Both the position numbers and the translations under genes were made by a program. DNA of 64,000 bases from SXRF01 sp039808985 (lineage in GTDB: Bacteria; Pseudomonadota; Alphaproteobacteria; Rickettsiales; SXRF01), in assembly GCA_039808985.1 (NCBI GenBank), contig JBDHUC010000005.1, positions 22,554 through 86,553 of the forward strand. The letters run 5' to 3'. Positions 7,447-16,212 of this stretch are shown in pieces. Position 1 is the stretch's first letter. Each line of letters begins with the position of its first letter. A model generated the notes under the pieces. It did no database searches, was not told the origin of the DNA, and saw only the letters and a list, made by a program, of their open reading frames with translations.

Positions 7447-10308
7447 ATGGATTTGGAACTTGAAAATATACTGACCCAGGAACGAAAAAAATTCATAAAA
7501 CTGGCCGCGATAATAGTTTTTATTGTGATAGGGTTATTTGAAGGAGTATTTTTTTATGTGAAAAATGCTATCCGCCCTGAAGCTTATGAACAGCAGGTGC
7601 TTGACGCTATAAAAAAACAAACCGGGCAGGATATTAAAATAAACGGCGATGTTAAATTTAAAATACTTCCCAGCCCCAAGCTGGTATTTTCCGATGTCGC
7701 GTCATACAGCACATCTACTACCTCGGTCCCTACTTTTTCCATAGAAAAAGTCGAAATATATATTACCCCGATGTCGGTGTTTTTACACCAGGTCCAACTT
7801 TCGGGCGTCAAACTTGTGCGCCCGGTGCTTTCAATTGAACGCGCTGAAGATAATATAGTCCACTGGGACTGGCTTAATACAAAGCTCTTAAAAGCCCTGA
7901 CTGGCGATAATAACAAAGGTGTTTCGCTGCCTTTATTTATTGATGATGGTGAACTCAGATATAAAGACCCGCTGAATGCCAAAGAAATACTTGTTGAAAA
8001 TATAAATGCCAGCACCAGCTATAGCCCGCAAATATCGCTTAATGGAACGCTAGATAGCGCGGGGCACGGTTTTGGTTTTTCCATAGACAGTAAAACTAAT
8101 GGTATGCCTGTATCGGGAATGGCATTCCCGCTTAATATAAAAATTACTGATGCCTACAGGAACACGCTTAGCGTGGAGAGCGTTATGGATCTGTCGGGCG
8201 ATTCAGCAAAAGTAATTGGTAACTTCGACCTTACATCGGTAGATGTAGAAAAAATGTTGCAAAGCAGCTATGCGCGCAATATGGATCAAGGCGATGAAGA
8301 GCCGCTTACCTTGAATTTTAAAGGAAAATGGACGCTTGTTGACGATGCTCTCCAGATGCAGGAAGTAAGCTTAAGCGGCATGGGGTCTGAGGGGCAAGGC
8401 AAAGGAAGCCTGGCCTGGAATAACTGGTATCCTACCTTTGGGGTTGACCTGGATTTTGACCACATAGATTACACGCAATGGAAAAGGCTTGCTGAAAGCC
8501 ACGCCAAGGTGGCCAAGGCGCTTGCTGAAAGCGACGACCCGCAGGATTATGTTTATTATAAGGAAAATCCCCTTCCTGATAATATTGAGTTCAAATTCAA
8601 TATAAATGCCCAGAAAGTACTCTCGGGTAAAGAGGCGTGGAAAAATATAAAGGTCAATGGCGTGCTTGATAAGGGCGCGCTTACCATAAACCAGTGCGAT
8701 ATTAACCTTGATAGCGATGGGCTGCTGTCGATATTTGGCGTGATTTCCCAAGGGGGGAATGGGGACCTGCGCTTTGAAGGAAATATGGAATCCAAGGGTA
8801 AATCGCTGCGTGATGCCATAACTATGTTCTATCCATCTGGTAGTGACCTGCCGACCATAGGGACGGGCGAATTCTCGATGCACTCCAACCTGTATGTTAA
8901 TGCAACGCAGGTGCGTATCTTCGAGGCAAATGCAATATTAGACGGCACTCCAATCTCGGGCGCGCTTACCGCCTATCTCGATGGCCAGCTACGCATTGAT
9001 GCCAAGGTAAAGCTTAATGATGTTAATTTTGACACAGTGCGCGACAAGCTGCGCGAGCAAAGCATTGAAGACACCAAGGCCAAGGATGCGGGAGCACCTG
9101 CGCCTGTGCGCCCAAATATGGGATTTGACTGGTTGCGTAACCTTTCGACCAGGCTGGATATTAAAGTATATGTTGATAACTTTACCTTTATGGAGCGCAA
9201 GGGCGACCGGGTATCTTTCGCCCTCTACGCTTATGCCGGCGACCTGCGTATTACCAATCTCCAGCTTATATATCCTGATGGGGTTTCTGAGGCTAACTGT
9301 ACTGTGGATGTGCGTGGGCCGCTGCCCTATATCAACCTGATGGTAAATGCTGACCAGGTTGATACACGCTATTTCTCGATGCTTGCAGAAAGCAAGGAGA
9401 ATTACCCAACCCCTATTGCTGATGTAAAGCCTGGTAAGAAAAAGTCTAAAGCCAAGGAAGAGCCAAAACAGGATGATGTGAAAGAGGCCCAGAAAACTAT
9501 CAGCGAGAAGCTTGATATTGAAAAAATGGATACGCCTGTTCCGCTTGCGTGGATGGATAATTTCAATGGCGGTTTTGATATTACCTTGCGTAAATTTATC
9601 CATAAAAATATTTTCATTGATAAAGTGAAGCTGCAAGCCAGGCTTGATAATAAAAAGCTGCAGATACAGAAGCTGAGCTTCGTGTATTCACAGGCGCAGA
9701 CCAATATCATCGGCACTGTTTATGGCGGCAAAGTCCCCGGCATGGATATTAGCTTCACCATGGCTAATGCCGATATTTATGAAATAATGAGGCCAATTAT
9801 AAATATTAAAAATATTTCGGGGATGGCAAGCCTTAGCGGAGTTATCAATACCAACGGCTGGAGCTTCAATGAATGGCTGCAGCAGATGGACGCGAAACTG
9901 CTTATTGCTGCCCGCGGCGTTAAAGTTGAAGGCATTAACCTTAATGGAGTGAGCAATGTTGTGGATGTGGCGAGGTCATCGGCGGACGTATTTAATAACG
10001 TAAATAACGTGCTTACCAAGGGGGCTACGGAATTTTCGGTTGACGGCTCGATGAATATACAGGACGGCGAATTGCGCTCGCCAAGCCTTACCCTGCGTAG
10101 CGGCCTTGTAACCGGCACAATTGCAGGGGGAGTAAAGCTGGATTCCATGATTGGGCAGTTTTCTGTATTATTTCGCTTTGCTAACCTCCTGTCTGACACT
10201 ATACCAACTATGATCATCCAGCTTTCGGGAAATATGAATAAACCGGAACTGAAGGTTGATACCGCTTCACTTGAGGATTTTGTAGCGCGCAGAAACGTTG
10301 GTAAATAG
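7447..10308 (+). CDS. asmA: AsmA family protein
   Basis: 953-residue protein with one N-terminal membrane segment (about 17-38, LAAIIVFIVIGLFEGVFFYV) and a very long beta-rich periplasmic part. The first 70 residues after the anchor match the AsmA N-terminus (GQDIKINGDVKFKILPSPKL). The C-terminal third holds an AsmA-type repeat ending in GEFS-like strands (SVDGSMNIQDGELRSPSLTL, GTIAGGVKLDSMIGQFSVLF). A lysine-rich linker lies near residues 655-680. AsmA-like proteins act in outer-membrane lipid homeostasis and are thought to bridge the periplasm. The next gene starts 12 bases downstream. The leader carries a candidate CtrA array. Confidence 0.88.
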   Translation: MDLELENILTQERKKFIKLAAIIVFIVIGLFEGVFFYVKNAIRPEAYEQQVLDAIKKQTGQDIKINGDVKFKILPSPKLVFSDVASYSTSTTSVPTFSIEKVEIYITPMSVFLHQVQLSGVKLVRPVLSIERAEDNIVHWDWLNTKLLKALTGDNNKGVSLPLFIDDGELRYKDPLNAKEILVENINASTSYSPQISLNGTLDSAGHGFGFSIDSKTNGMPVSGMAFPLNIKITDAYRNTLSVESVMDLSGDSAKVIGNFDLTSVDVEKMLQSSYARNMDQGDEEPLTLNFKGKWTLVDDALQMQEVSLSGMGSEGQGKGSLAWNNWYPTFGVDLDFDHIDYTQWKRLAESHAKVAKALAESDDPQDYVYYKENPLPDNIEFKFNINAQKVLSGKEAWKNIKVNGVLDKGALTINQCDINLDSDGLLSIFGVISQGGNGDLRFEGNMESKGKSLRDAITMFYPSGSDLPTIGTGEFSMHSNLYVNATQVRIFEANAILDGTPISGALTAYLDGQLRIDAKVKLNDVNFDTVRDKLREQSIEDTKAKDAGAPAPVRPNMGFDWLRNLSTRLDIKVYVDNFTFMERKGDRVSFALYAYAGDLRITNLQLIYPDGVSEANCTVDVRGPLPYINLMVNADQVDTRYFSMLAESKENYPTPIADVKPGKKKSKAKEEPKQDDVKEAQKTISEKLDIEKMDTPVPLAWMDNFNGGFDITLRKFIHKNIFIDKVKLQARLDNKKLQIQKLSFVYSQAQTNIIGTVYGGKVPGMDISFTMANADIYEIMRPIINIKNISGMASLSGVINTNGWSFNEWLQQMDAKLLIAARGVKVEGINLNGVSNVVDVARSSADVFNNVNNVLTKGATEFSVDGSMNIQDGELRSPSLTLRSGLVTGTIAGGVKLDSMIGQFSVLFRFANLLSDTIPTMIIQLSGNMNKPELKVDTASLEDFVARRNVGK

Positions 10309-10320
10309 GAATCATAAGTA

Positions 10321-11568
10321 ATGATCATAGTTCAGAAGTCTGCCGAACTGAAGCTGATGGAATTGCTCGGCATCATCCGCGATCCTGCGGGTTGGCAGGC
10401 TGTGCATTTTCATTTGAGCGACCTGCTTGAGCAATATAAAAGCGAATACCAGTTCAAGATAGCTATAAACCTTATACATGACCTTCTTAAAGGATATGAG
10501 GGCGGAATCTACCAGATGGTGGATAACAGCATTATAGTTGTGTGCGGGGAGCTGGATAAAAATATACTCAGCAAGCTGATTTTCCAGCTACGCTACCTGT
10601 ATATGGACGACCCGCTTAGCTATTTCGAGGATGGCGGCGAAAATCCCGGTTTCTGCACAACATATGACCTGCGCAGCCAATGGCAGGAATTTATGGATAT
10701 GTGCGGCAGGCGCATGGCGTTGCTGGTGCGTAAGAACTCTGCGCCGGAACGCATAGAACGCGAAACCGCGAGCCATGATGCTTTAGAGCAGGCCGAGCGC
10801 GCAAAAAATCCCGTGCAGAAGGGGTTTAACGTGCTGCGGATGGTGAATGTTGAGCGCGACCTTGCGCGGGCGGATATGCAGCGTGTTATGCGCCGCCAGC
10901 CTGTATGCGTTGTAAGCCCTGCGTTCAGCGTGCGCCGGGTTTTTGACGAGATGTATATAAATATAGCGCATCTGCGCCAGATGCTAAAAATGGAAGTTGA
11001 CCTGCTTGGCAACCGCTGGCTGTTTAAATACCTGACCCAGCTACTGGACGTAAGGATGCTTGAGCTTATCAAACAGAATATGTCCCGTTACCTTGAATCG
11101 CCGATGAGCCTCAACCTCAATGTCGAAACTTTAATATCGGGAAAATTCGCAGAGTTTGACGCGCTGCTGAAACCATCGGCGAAAGTTTCTATTGTTATCG
11201 AAGTCCCGGTTGTCGATGTGTTTGCGGATATAAATGCCTTCCACATGGCAAGGCGTGATGTGCAGAGGCTTGGCTACCGCGTGTGCCTTGATGGGCTAAG
11301 CACGGAAAGCTTCCTGATGATCGACCGCGAGAAGCTGGGCGTTGACCTCGTGAAAGTACAGTGGAACGCGGATATAGAAGCAGACCTTGACAGCAGGGAA
11401 AACAAGGAAATAATCAAGGCGGTAAACAGCTTTGGAAGTAACCGCGTGATACTCTGCCGCTGCGATACCAGGGAAGCTGTGCAATACGGACAGGCGCTGG
11501 GAATATCGTTGTTCCAGGGGCGCTATATCGACAGTATACTTACGCCCAATGCTAAAGTGGAGAATTAA
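10321..11568 (+). CDS. Degenerate EAL-domain protein
   Basis: 415 residues, soluble. The C-terminal 240 residues can be read as an EAL fold: NLNVETL fits the NxS strand, VIEVP the ExxE strand, GYRVCLDGLSTESF the DDFG loop, LGVDLVKVQW the D-x-VKID strand, and GISLFQGRYID the terminal QG-F motif. Most catalytic and metal ligands are replaced: the EAL triplet itself is absent, DDFG is LDGL, and KID is KVQ. It should therefore not hydrolyse cyclic di-GMP and more likely acts as a scaffold or receptor. The N-terminal 130 residues might be a relic GGDEF or a helical domain. It sits 12 bases after the AsmA gene and is probably co-transcribed. Confidence 0.6.
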   Translation: MIIVQKSAELKLMELLGIIRDPAGWQAVHFHLSDLLEQYKSEYQFKIAINLIHDLLKGYEGGIYQMVDNSIIVVCGELDKNILSKLIFQLRYLYMDDPLSYFEDGGENPGFCTTYDLRSQWQEFMDMCGRRMALLVRKNSAPERIERETASHDALEQAERAKNPVQKGFNVLRMVNVERDLARADMQRVMRRQPVCVVSPAFSVRRVFDEMYINIAHLRQMLKMEVDLLGNRWLFKYLTQLLDVRMLELIKQNMSRYLESPMSLNLNVETLISGKFAEFDALLKPSAKVSIVIEVPVVDVFADINAFHMARRDVQRLGYRVCLDGLSTESFLMIDREKLGVDLVKVQWNADIEADLDSRENKEIIKAVNSFGSNRVILCRCDTREAVQYGQALGISLFQGRYIDSILTPNAKVEN

Positions 11569-11600
11569 TTGGATTAGTAGTTAGTAGTTAGTAATGCCGC

Positions 11601-11634
11601 AATCCTAGCCTTCTCTCATAGGGAGAAGGGATTA
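11601..11634. repeat. Palindrome of the CTCCC-AGAGGGAG family
   Basis: CCTTCTCTCATAGGGAGAAGG hairpin just before the prepilin peptidase leader. It follows a TTAGTAGTTAGTAGTTAG tract at 11574-11593. Confidence 0.6.
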
Positions 11635-11652
11635 CATTAAGGAGAATTTATT

Positions 11653-12426
11653 ATGAATAATTTTTTTGCGGCAGCGGCTGGAATGGAGCCCAGGTTCGTC
11701 ATTTCGGGCATAATATGGGCGGCGCTTATGGGGCTTATCGCCGGGAATTATGCCTCATCGCTTATCCACCGCCTGCCACGTGGTAAATCGCTTCTGGAAA
11801 AAGCAGCCCATTGCGGAAGCTGCGGGACGCTGCTCCAGGTGCGCGACCTGTTCCCGGTGTTTTCTGCGACATTGCTTGGACATCGCTGCCGCTATTGCGG
11901 CACATCGTTCCCATCTATCTACACGCTGATAGAGATCATACTTGGGCTGGTTTTTGTCCCTATGTTCCTCCAATTCGGGTTTGGCGATGTTTTTGTACTG
12001 GTTGGAATTATCAGCACCTTTTTTGTCATTATCGCTGCTATAGAAATAAATGATAATGTCCTAAGCGGAAAAGCCATGGTGGTTGCGGCTATTGCCGGAA
12101 TGTTGCTGCGTACCCATCTTGACGGGCAACTCTTCCATTTTGTATTGGGAGGATTATTTGGCGCAATTGCTGGCGCGCTCATCTGGCGCAAATCAATAAC
12201 CAGGGTAGGGCATATCTATAAACTTCCCAAACAGGCAGAGCTTATGGTGACTGCCGGGATATGCATTGGCTCTGATGCTTTCATAAAATTCCTGGCGCTA
12301 TTTGCAGTTTCTTCCGCCCTGCTATGGGTGCTTTCCAAAGTCGTAAATAAGCAATTCCGTATGAGTGTTGCGTTTGCGGTTTCGGTGATATTTATATTGA
12401 TTTTTGGTTGGCAGATGAATGGATGA
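11653..12426 (+). CDS. Divergent type IV prepilin peptidase-like membrane protein
   Basis: 257 residues with about seven to eight membrane segments. Residues 15-100 match the prepilin peptidase N-terminal domain: GNYASSLIHRLPRGKSL, then two cysteine pairs, C54/C57 (HCGSCG) and C79/C82 (CRYCG), and FPSIYTLIEI. In the A24 peptidase domain the two catalytic aspartates are expected in AxDL-like and GxGDxK-like motifs. Here the first position reads AAIEIND (E131) and the second IGSDAFIK (D208), so one aspartate appears to be glutamate and the second loop is altered. Activity is uncertain. The start is preceded by an AAGGAGAA ribosome binding site. No pilin genes are in the window. Confidence 0.7.
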   Translation: MNNFFAAAAGMEPRFVISGIIWAALMGLIAGNYASSLIHRLPRGKSLLEKAAHCGSCGTLLQVRDLFPVFSATLLGHRCRYCGTSFPSIYTLIEIILGLVFVPMFLQFGFGDVFVLVGIISTFFVIIAAIEINDNVLSGKAMVVAAIAGMLLRTHLDGQLFHFVLGGLFGAIAGALIWRKSITRVGHIYKLPKQAELMVTAGICIGSDAFIKFLALFAVSSALLWVLSKVVNKQFRMSVAFAVSVIFILIFGWQMNG

Positions 12427-12758
12427 ATAGATTAATAGATGAATAAGATACTTATTCCATGGCAATTGCATTTGGCTTTTGCTGAATGTGTCGTCCTGCG
12501 AATTGCAATAGCAATTGCGCAGGATCTCATTATTATTGATACAGATCCTGTGCTACGGCTTCGCCGTCCACAGGATGACAAGAACCCCGCACCCGACCCC
12601 TGTCACCCCGCCAAGTAGCGGGGTCTGGGCCTTAGGCTTAATGCCGGATGCCGCCCTGCGGCGGCATGACAAGTTGGGAAAACATCCTGAGATCCTGTGC
12701 AGTCGCTGCGCGCCTCACAGGATGACAGCACAGGCATAATTAAAGAAATGGGGTGCTG
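12427..12758. repeat. 332-base gene-free gap filled with palindromic repeats
   Basis: It starts with a GATGAATAG/TTAATAGATGAAT tract. Then come a CCTGTG...CACAGGATGAC element (12491-12580), a CACCCCG...GGGGTCTG / CCGCCCTGCGGCGG double hairpin (12600-12671) and a second CCTGTG...CACAGGATGAC hairpin (12684-12726). No ORF with coding character is seen. The hairpins could also end transcription of the convergent prepilin peptidase and bamE genes. Confidence 0.8.
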
Positions 12759-13256
12759 TTAGAAAATCCCGCCGTTGCTTGGTGATTTACGTCCGGTTAC
12801 TGGTGAATCGCCGCTGCCGCCTGGTTTATTGAAGCGTCCAAGGTTGCCCAGGGTCTGGTCGATGAAGGTCAGGCTATGGCCCTCGGTAGGGGTGGTGCGT
12901 TTTACCAGCGCTATATCCTTGCCGTCATCCTTATCATAAAAATGAACATCGCTAACCACGCCTGATGGATCGAAGGTTATATCCACTGTATCCTGCGTGA
13001 CGACTGTTGGTTTCATGAAGCCGATCGCCTCTTTGCGGGCAGAAACATAATACCATGTTTCAGCGCCGAAGCTGGATTTGGAGGAGGGGGAGCCGAATTT
13101 ATCAAGTATTTCCTGTTTGTTGGTCTGGCCGATCTTGATTTCCTCTTTCCAATTGCCCTGCTGGACATAGCCCCTGTTTTCAACTTTGGGGGAGCAGGCG
13201 GCAAGCAGGAGCATGGCTACAACGTATGATGACTTAACCAATTGTATTCGCTTCAT
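12759..13256 (-). CDS. bamE: Outer membrane assembly lipoprotein BamE (SmpA/OmlA)
   Basis: 165 residues. A type II signal peptide ends in the lipobox LLAAC with C21 as the lipidated residue. The SmpA/OmlA domain follows: KIGQTNKQEILDKFGSPSS, WYYVSARKEAIGF, and VDITFDPSGVVSDVHFYD. BamE is a lipoprotein of the BAM complex that inserts beta-barrels into the outer membrane. The start at MKRIQLV is chosen because it gives a normal signal sequence; an upstream in-frame start would add 25 unconserved residues. The C-terminal tail (RFNKPGGSGDSPVTGRK) is low complexity. Confidence 0.92.
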   Translation of the reverse strand: MKRIQLVKSSYVVAMLLLAACSPKVENRGYVQQGNWKEEIKIGQTNKQEILDKFGSPSSKSSFGAETWYYVSARKEAIGFMKPTVVTQDTVDITFDPSGVVSDVHFYDKDDGKDIALVKRTTPTEGHSLTFIDQTLGNLGRFNKPGGSGDSPVTGRKSPSNGGIF

Positions 13257-13365
13257 AAAATACCATAAATAATGAGTTTGCGCTGGAAAGTTTAGTTTAT
13301 TGTTTGCAAGATGGCAAATGGAGAAGAGCATATTAAGAAATATTTATTGCTATATAGAGGTTACA

Positions 13366-13446
13366 GGTGCTAGGTTCTGGGGGCTAAAAGCCAGGGATTT
13401 GAATGTCAATACGACCTGGCGCCTAGCAACCAGAACCTAGAACCTG
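13366..13446. repeat. Foldback element before dcd (GCTAGGTTCTGG / CCAGAACCTAG arms)
   Basis: The left arm GTGCTAGGTTCTGG pairs with the right arm CCAGAACCTAGAACCT across about 50 bases that contain further complementary bits (AAGCCAGG / CCTGGCGC). It ends 17 bases before the dcd start, so it will form a hairpin in the dcd leader. Confidence 0.7.
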
Positions 13447-13463
13447 AAGATGAGGAAATATTT

Positions 13464-14039
13464 ATGGGAATTATGCCAGATAGCTGGATTCGTGAACAGG
13501 CAAAAAAAGGCATGATCGAGCCGTTTGTTGAGAATTTAAAACGCGAGGGTGTGATTTCATATGGCGTTTCGTCTTACGGATATGATGCGCGGGTTTCCGA
13601 TGAATTCAAAATTTTTACCAATGTCGATTCGGCAGTAGTGGACCCGAAGGAATTTTCGCCAAAAGGCTTTGTCGACCGCAAAGCGCCGGTGTGCATTATT
13701 CCGCCTAACAGTTTTGTGCTGGCGCATACTGTGGAATATTTCCGTATACCGCGTGATGTGCTGGTGGTATGCGTTGGCAAATCTACCTATGCGCGTTGCG
13801 GGATTATCGTGAATGTAACTCCGCTGGAGCCGGAATGGGAAGGTCATGTGACGCTGGAATTCTCCAACACCACGCCGCTGCCAGCGAAAATTTATGCCAA
13901 TGAGGGCGCCTGCCAGTTCTTATTCCTGAAAGGTGAAACAGTGTGCGAAGTTTCTTATGGCGACCGCAAGGGAAAATACCAGGGGCAGAAAGGTGTGACT
14001 CTGCCACGCATAGAAAAAATCCCTGAGAAAGTAGCATAA
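13464..14039 (+). CDS. dcd: dCTP deaminase
   Basis: 191-residue trimeric dUTPase-fold enzyme that deaminates dCTP to dUTP, feeding dTTP synthesis. Seen motifs: MPDSWIREQAKKGMI at the N-terminus, SSYGYDARVSDEF, GKSTYARCGI, and the catalytic-glutamate strand EWEGHVTLEFSNTTPLPAKIY. The C-terminal YQGQKGVTLP lid is present. The start gives the family's usual M-x-IMPD opening. The short gap to murA (6 bases) indicates one transcript dcd-murA-HD gene-hisG. Confidence 0.96.
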   Translation: MGIMPDSWIREQAKKGMIEPFVENLKREGVISYGVSSYGYDARVSDEFKIFTNVDSAVVDPKEFSPKGFVDRKAPVCIIPPNSFVLAHTVEYFRIPRDVLVVCVGKSTYARCGIIVNVTPLEPEWEGHVTLEFSNTTPLPAKIYANEGACQFLFLKGETVCEVSYGDRKGKYQGQKGVTLPRIEKIPEKVA

Positions 14040-14045
14040 ATATTT

Positions 14046-15356
14046 ATGGATAAAATAAGAATAATCGGTGGTGCAAGGCTTAAAGGGGCGATACCTGTTT
14101 CGGGAGCTAAGAATGCCGCGCTGCCGCTGATGGCTGCTAGCCTGCTGACCGATGGCAAGCTTGCGCTCTCCAACGTGCCATATCTTGCTGATATTGTCAC
14201 GATGGCGAACCTGCTGGCGCAGCATGGCGTTGATATTTCCTTCTCTGCGCCTGCAAAAAATATTGGCCGCACCATGACGCTGTCGGCTGGCAATATCCAT
14301 AACCTTACCGCGCCATATGAGCTGGTGCGCACTATGCGCGCTTCGGTTTTAGTGCTGGGGCCATTGCTTGCAAGGTTTAGCGCGGCAAAAGTTTCGCTGC
14401 CCGGCGGTTGCGCAATCGGAACCCGCCCCATCGACCTGCATTTAAAAGCGCTGGAGCAGATGGGCGCGCATATCGAACTGGCGGAAGGCTATATCCACGC
14501 ACACACACACGGGAAATTACAGGGTGCGGAAATCACTTTTGAAAAAGTTTCGGTGGGCGCTACGGAAAATATATTGATGGCCGCAAGCCTTGCTGAAGGC
14601 GTTACCATAATCCATAACGCGGCGCGGGAACCGGAAGTCTGTGACCTTGCTTACTGCCTGAACACAATGGGAGCAAAAATCGAAGGTATTGGGACGGATA
14701 CCATAAGGATAACTGGCGTTGATAAGCTGCATGGCTGTGATTACAGCGTGGTTGCCGACCGCATTGAGGCAGGGTCGTTCGCGGCGGCGGTTGCTATTAC
14801 CGGCGGCGATTGTGAACTTATCGGCGCGCGCATGGAACATCTGCAGTCGGTTGCGGAAAAATTCGCCGATGCCGGGGTGGAAATGCGCGAAACTGAAAAC
14901 GGGATACGCGTTATTGCTGACAGGAAAATCCAGTGCATAGACATCATAACCCAGCCATATCCGGGTTTCCCAACCGATATGCAGGCGCAGATGATGGCGC
15001 TTTTGTGCGTTGCCGACGGCGCTTCGATGATAACCGAAACTATATTTGAAAACCGCTATATGCATGTGCCGGAACTTATGCGCATGGGCGCAAAAGTCAT
15101 AACGCATGGCTCCAGCGCGATGATACGCGGAACCGGGGAATTAAACGGCGCGGAAGTGATGGCGACTGATTTGCGCGCATCGCTCTCGCTGGTTATTGCA
15201 GCGCTCGCGGCTAAAGGTGAAACCATCATCCACCGCGTTTACCACTTAGACCGCGGTTATGAGAGGCTGGAAGAAAAATTATCAGCGTGTGGGGCGAATA
15301 TCGAGCGCATCAGGGAGCGCACGGCGGCAACTTTCAAAATACCGGAAGCAGCGTAA
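14046..15356 (+). CDS. murA: UDP-N-acetylglucosamine 1-carboxyvinyltransferase
   Basis: First committed step of peptidoglycan synthesis: transfer of enolpyruvate from PEP to UDP-GlcNAc in the cytosol. 436 residues. The active-site cysteine is C122 in LPGGCAIGTRPIDLH, so the enzyme should be of the fosfomycin-sensitive type. Substrate-loop residues K22-N23 are in SGAKNAALPLM. The inside-out alpha/beta barrel repeats are complete, ending with YHLDRGYERLEEKLSACGA. Confidence 0.97.
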   Translation: MDKIRIIGGARLKGAIPVSGAKNAALPLMAASLLTDGKLALSNVPYLADIVTMANLLAQHGVDISFSAPAKNIGRTMTLSAGNIHNLTAPYELVRTMRASVLVLGPLLARFSAAKVSLPGGCAIGTRPIDLHLKALEQMGAHIELAEGYIHAHTHGKLQGAEITFEKVSVGATENILMAASLAEGVTIIHNAAREPEVCDLAYCLNTMGAKIEGIGTDTIRITGVDKLHGCDYSVVADRIEAGSFAAAVAITGGDCELIGARMEHLQSVAEKFADAGVEMRETENGIRVIADRKIQCIDIITQPYPGFPTDMQAQMMALLCVADGASMITETIFENRYMHVPELMRMGAKVITHGSSAMIRGTGELNGAEVMATDLRASLSLVIAALAAKGETIIHRVYHLDRGYERLEEKLSACGANIERIRERTAATFKIPEAA

Positions 15357-15362
15357 TGGATT

Positions 15363-16211
15363 ATGGAAAACGCAGAAAAATATCCTGAAAAAGTACGGGA
15401 CATACTATACAAGGATATTTTTATGCGCCCGGATGATGACCCGGTGAGGCTTGCTTATGAGGTTGCATCGGAAATGCATAAAGGCCAGAAGCGTAAAGGA
15501 CTAGAGGAGTTAGATTATATAACCCATCCCTTACAGGTTTATGATATGGTAAAAAAATGTATTGGTGATGATAAAGTCCCAAATAAAGATGTAACGTTAG
15601 CTGCCTCGCTTCTGCACGATGCAGTGGAAGATTATAAAAAGGAAAATAAAGACAGGCAGCTTGTCAGAAAGGAAGCTATTGGGAAAATAGAAGATGAATT
15701 TATCAGGCTGATAACGCAGGGCCGCTTAAAAAACGTACAATTCGCAGAACAGCTTGTTAACACAGTTACAGAGCTTACTAATCCCATTAAGGAAATGGGC
15801 AAGGAAGAAAAGCGGAAATACCAGGTTGACAAGGCCAGAACTGCTCTTGCAAATGTAAAGCTGATCAAGATATGTGACCAGACATTGAATATAATTTCCA
15901 ATATAGAAGAAGTGCCGCCATGGGATTACCATAGGTTGATCGAATATACCAATAAGGCGACGGCGGTGGTTAAATCAGCATTAAAAAGTATAGAAGATAA
16001 CGAGGGGGCTGATTCCGCTTATTCTAAGGCAGTTAAGCTTGCCTGGCGGGTGTATTCAGATGTTTCCGATGAGGAGCTAAGAATACTAAAGAACATGCGT
16101 AGCGCAGGAAAGCCGATTCCGCCCGAATACCATGTAGCAACTTTTTCTATGGAGGCGCTGGTAGACCATGCCAGGAGCAGCGGAGGCAAAATACATGGTT
16201 TCAGCAGGTAA
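15363..16211 (+). CDS. HD-domain protein, RelA/SpoT hydrolase-like (small alarmone hydrolase candidate)
   Basis: 282 residues with an HD phosphohydrolase core. H55 lies in YITHPLQVYDMV, the H85-D86-x-x-E89-D90 motif in AASLLHDAVEDY, and D172 in LIKICDQTLNI. The spacing and the ED after the HD match the (p)ppGpp hydrolase half of SpoT and the Mesh1-type single-domain hydrolases. No synthetase, TGS or ACT domain is present. The C-terminal 90 residues are helical and unrecognised. The gene is wedged between murA (6 bases) and hisG (1 base), not a usual place for it. The interior uses more AT-rich codons than murA. Pyrophosphohydrolase activity on alarmones is inferred; another nucleotide could be the substrate. 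Confidence 0.65.
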   Translation: MENAEKYPEKVRDILYKDIFMRPDDDPVRLAYEVASEMHKGQKRKGLEELDYITHPLQVYDMVKKCIGDDKVPNKDVTLAASLLHDAVEDYKKENKDRQLVRKEAIGKIEDEFIRLITQGRLKNVQFAEQLVNTVTELTNPIKEMGKEEKRKYQVDKARTALANVKLIKICDQTLNIISNIEEVPPWDYHRLIEYTNKATAVVKSALKSIEDNEGADSAYSKAVKLAWRVYSDVSDEELRILKNMRSAGKPIPPEYHVATFSMEALVDHARSSGGKIHGFSR

Positions 16212-16212
16212 C

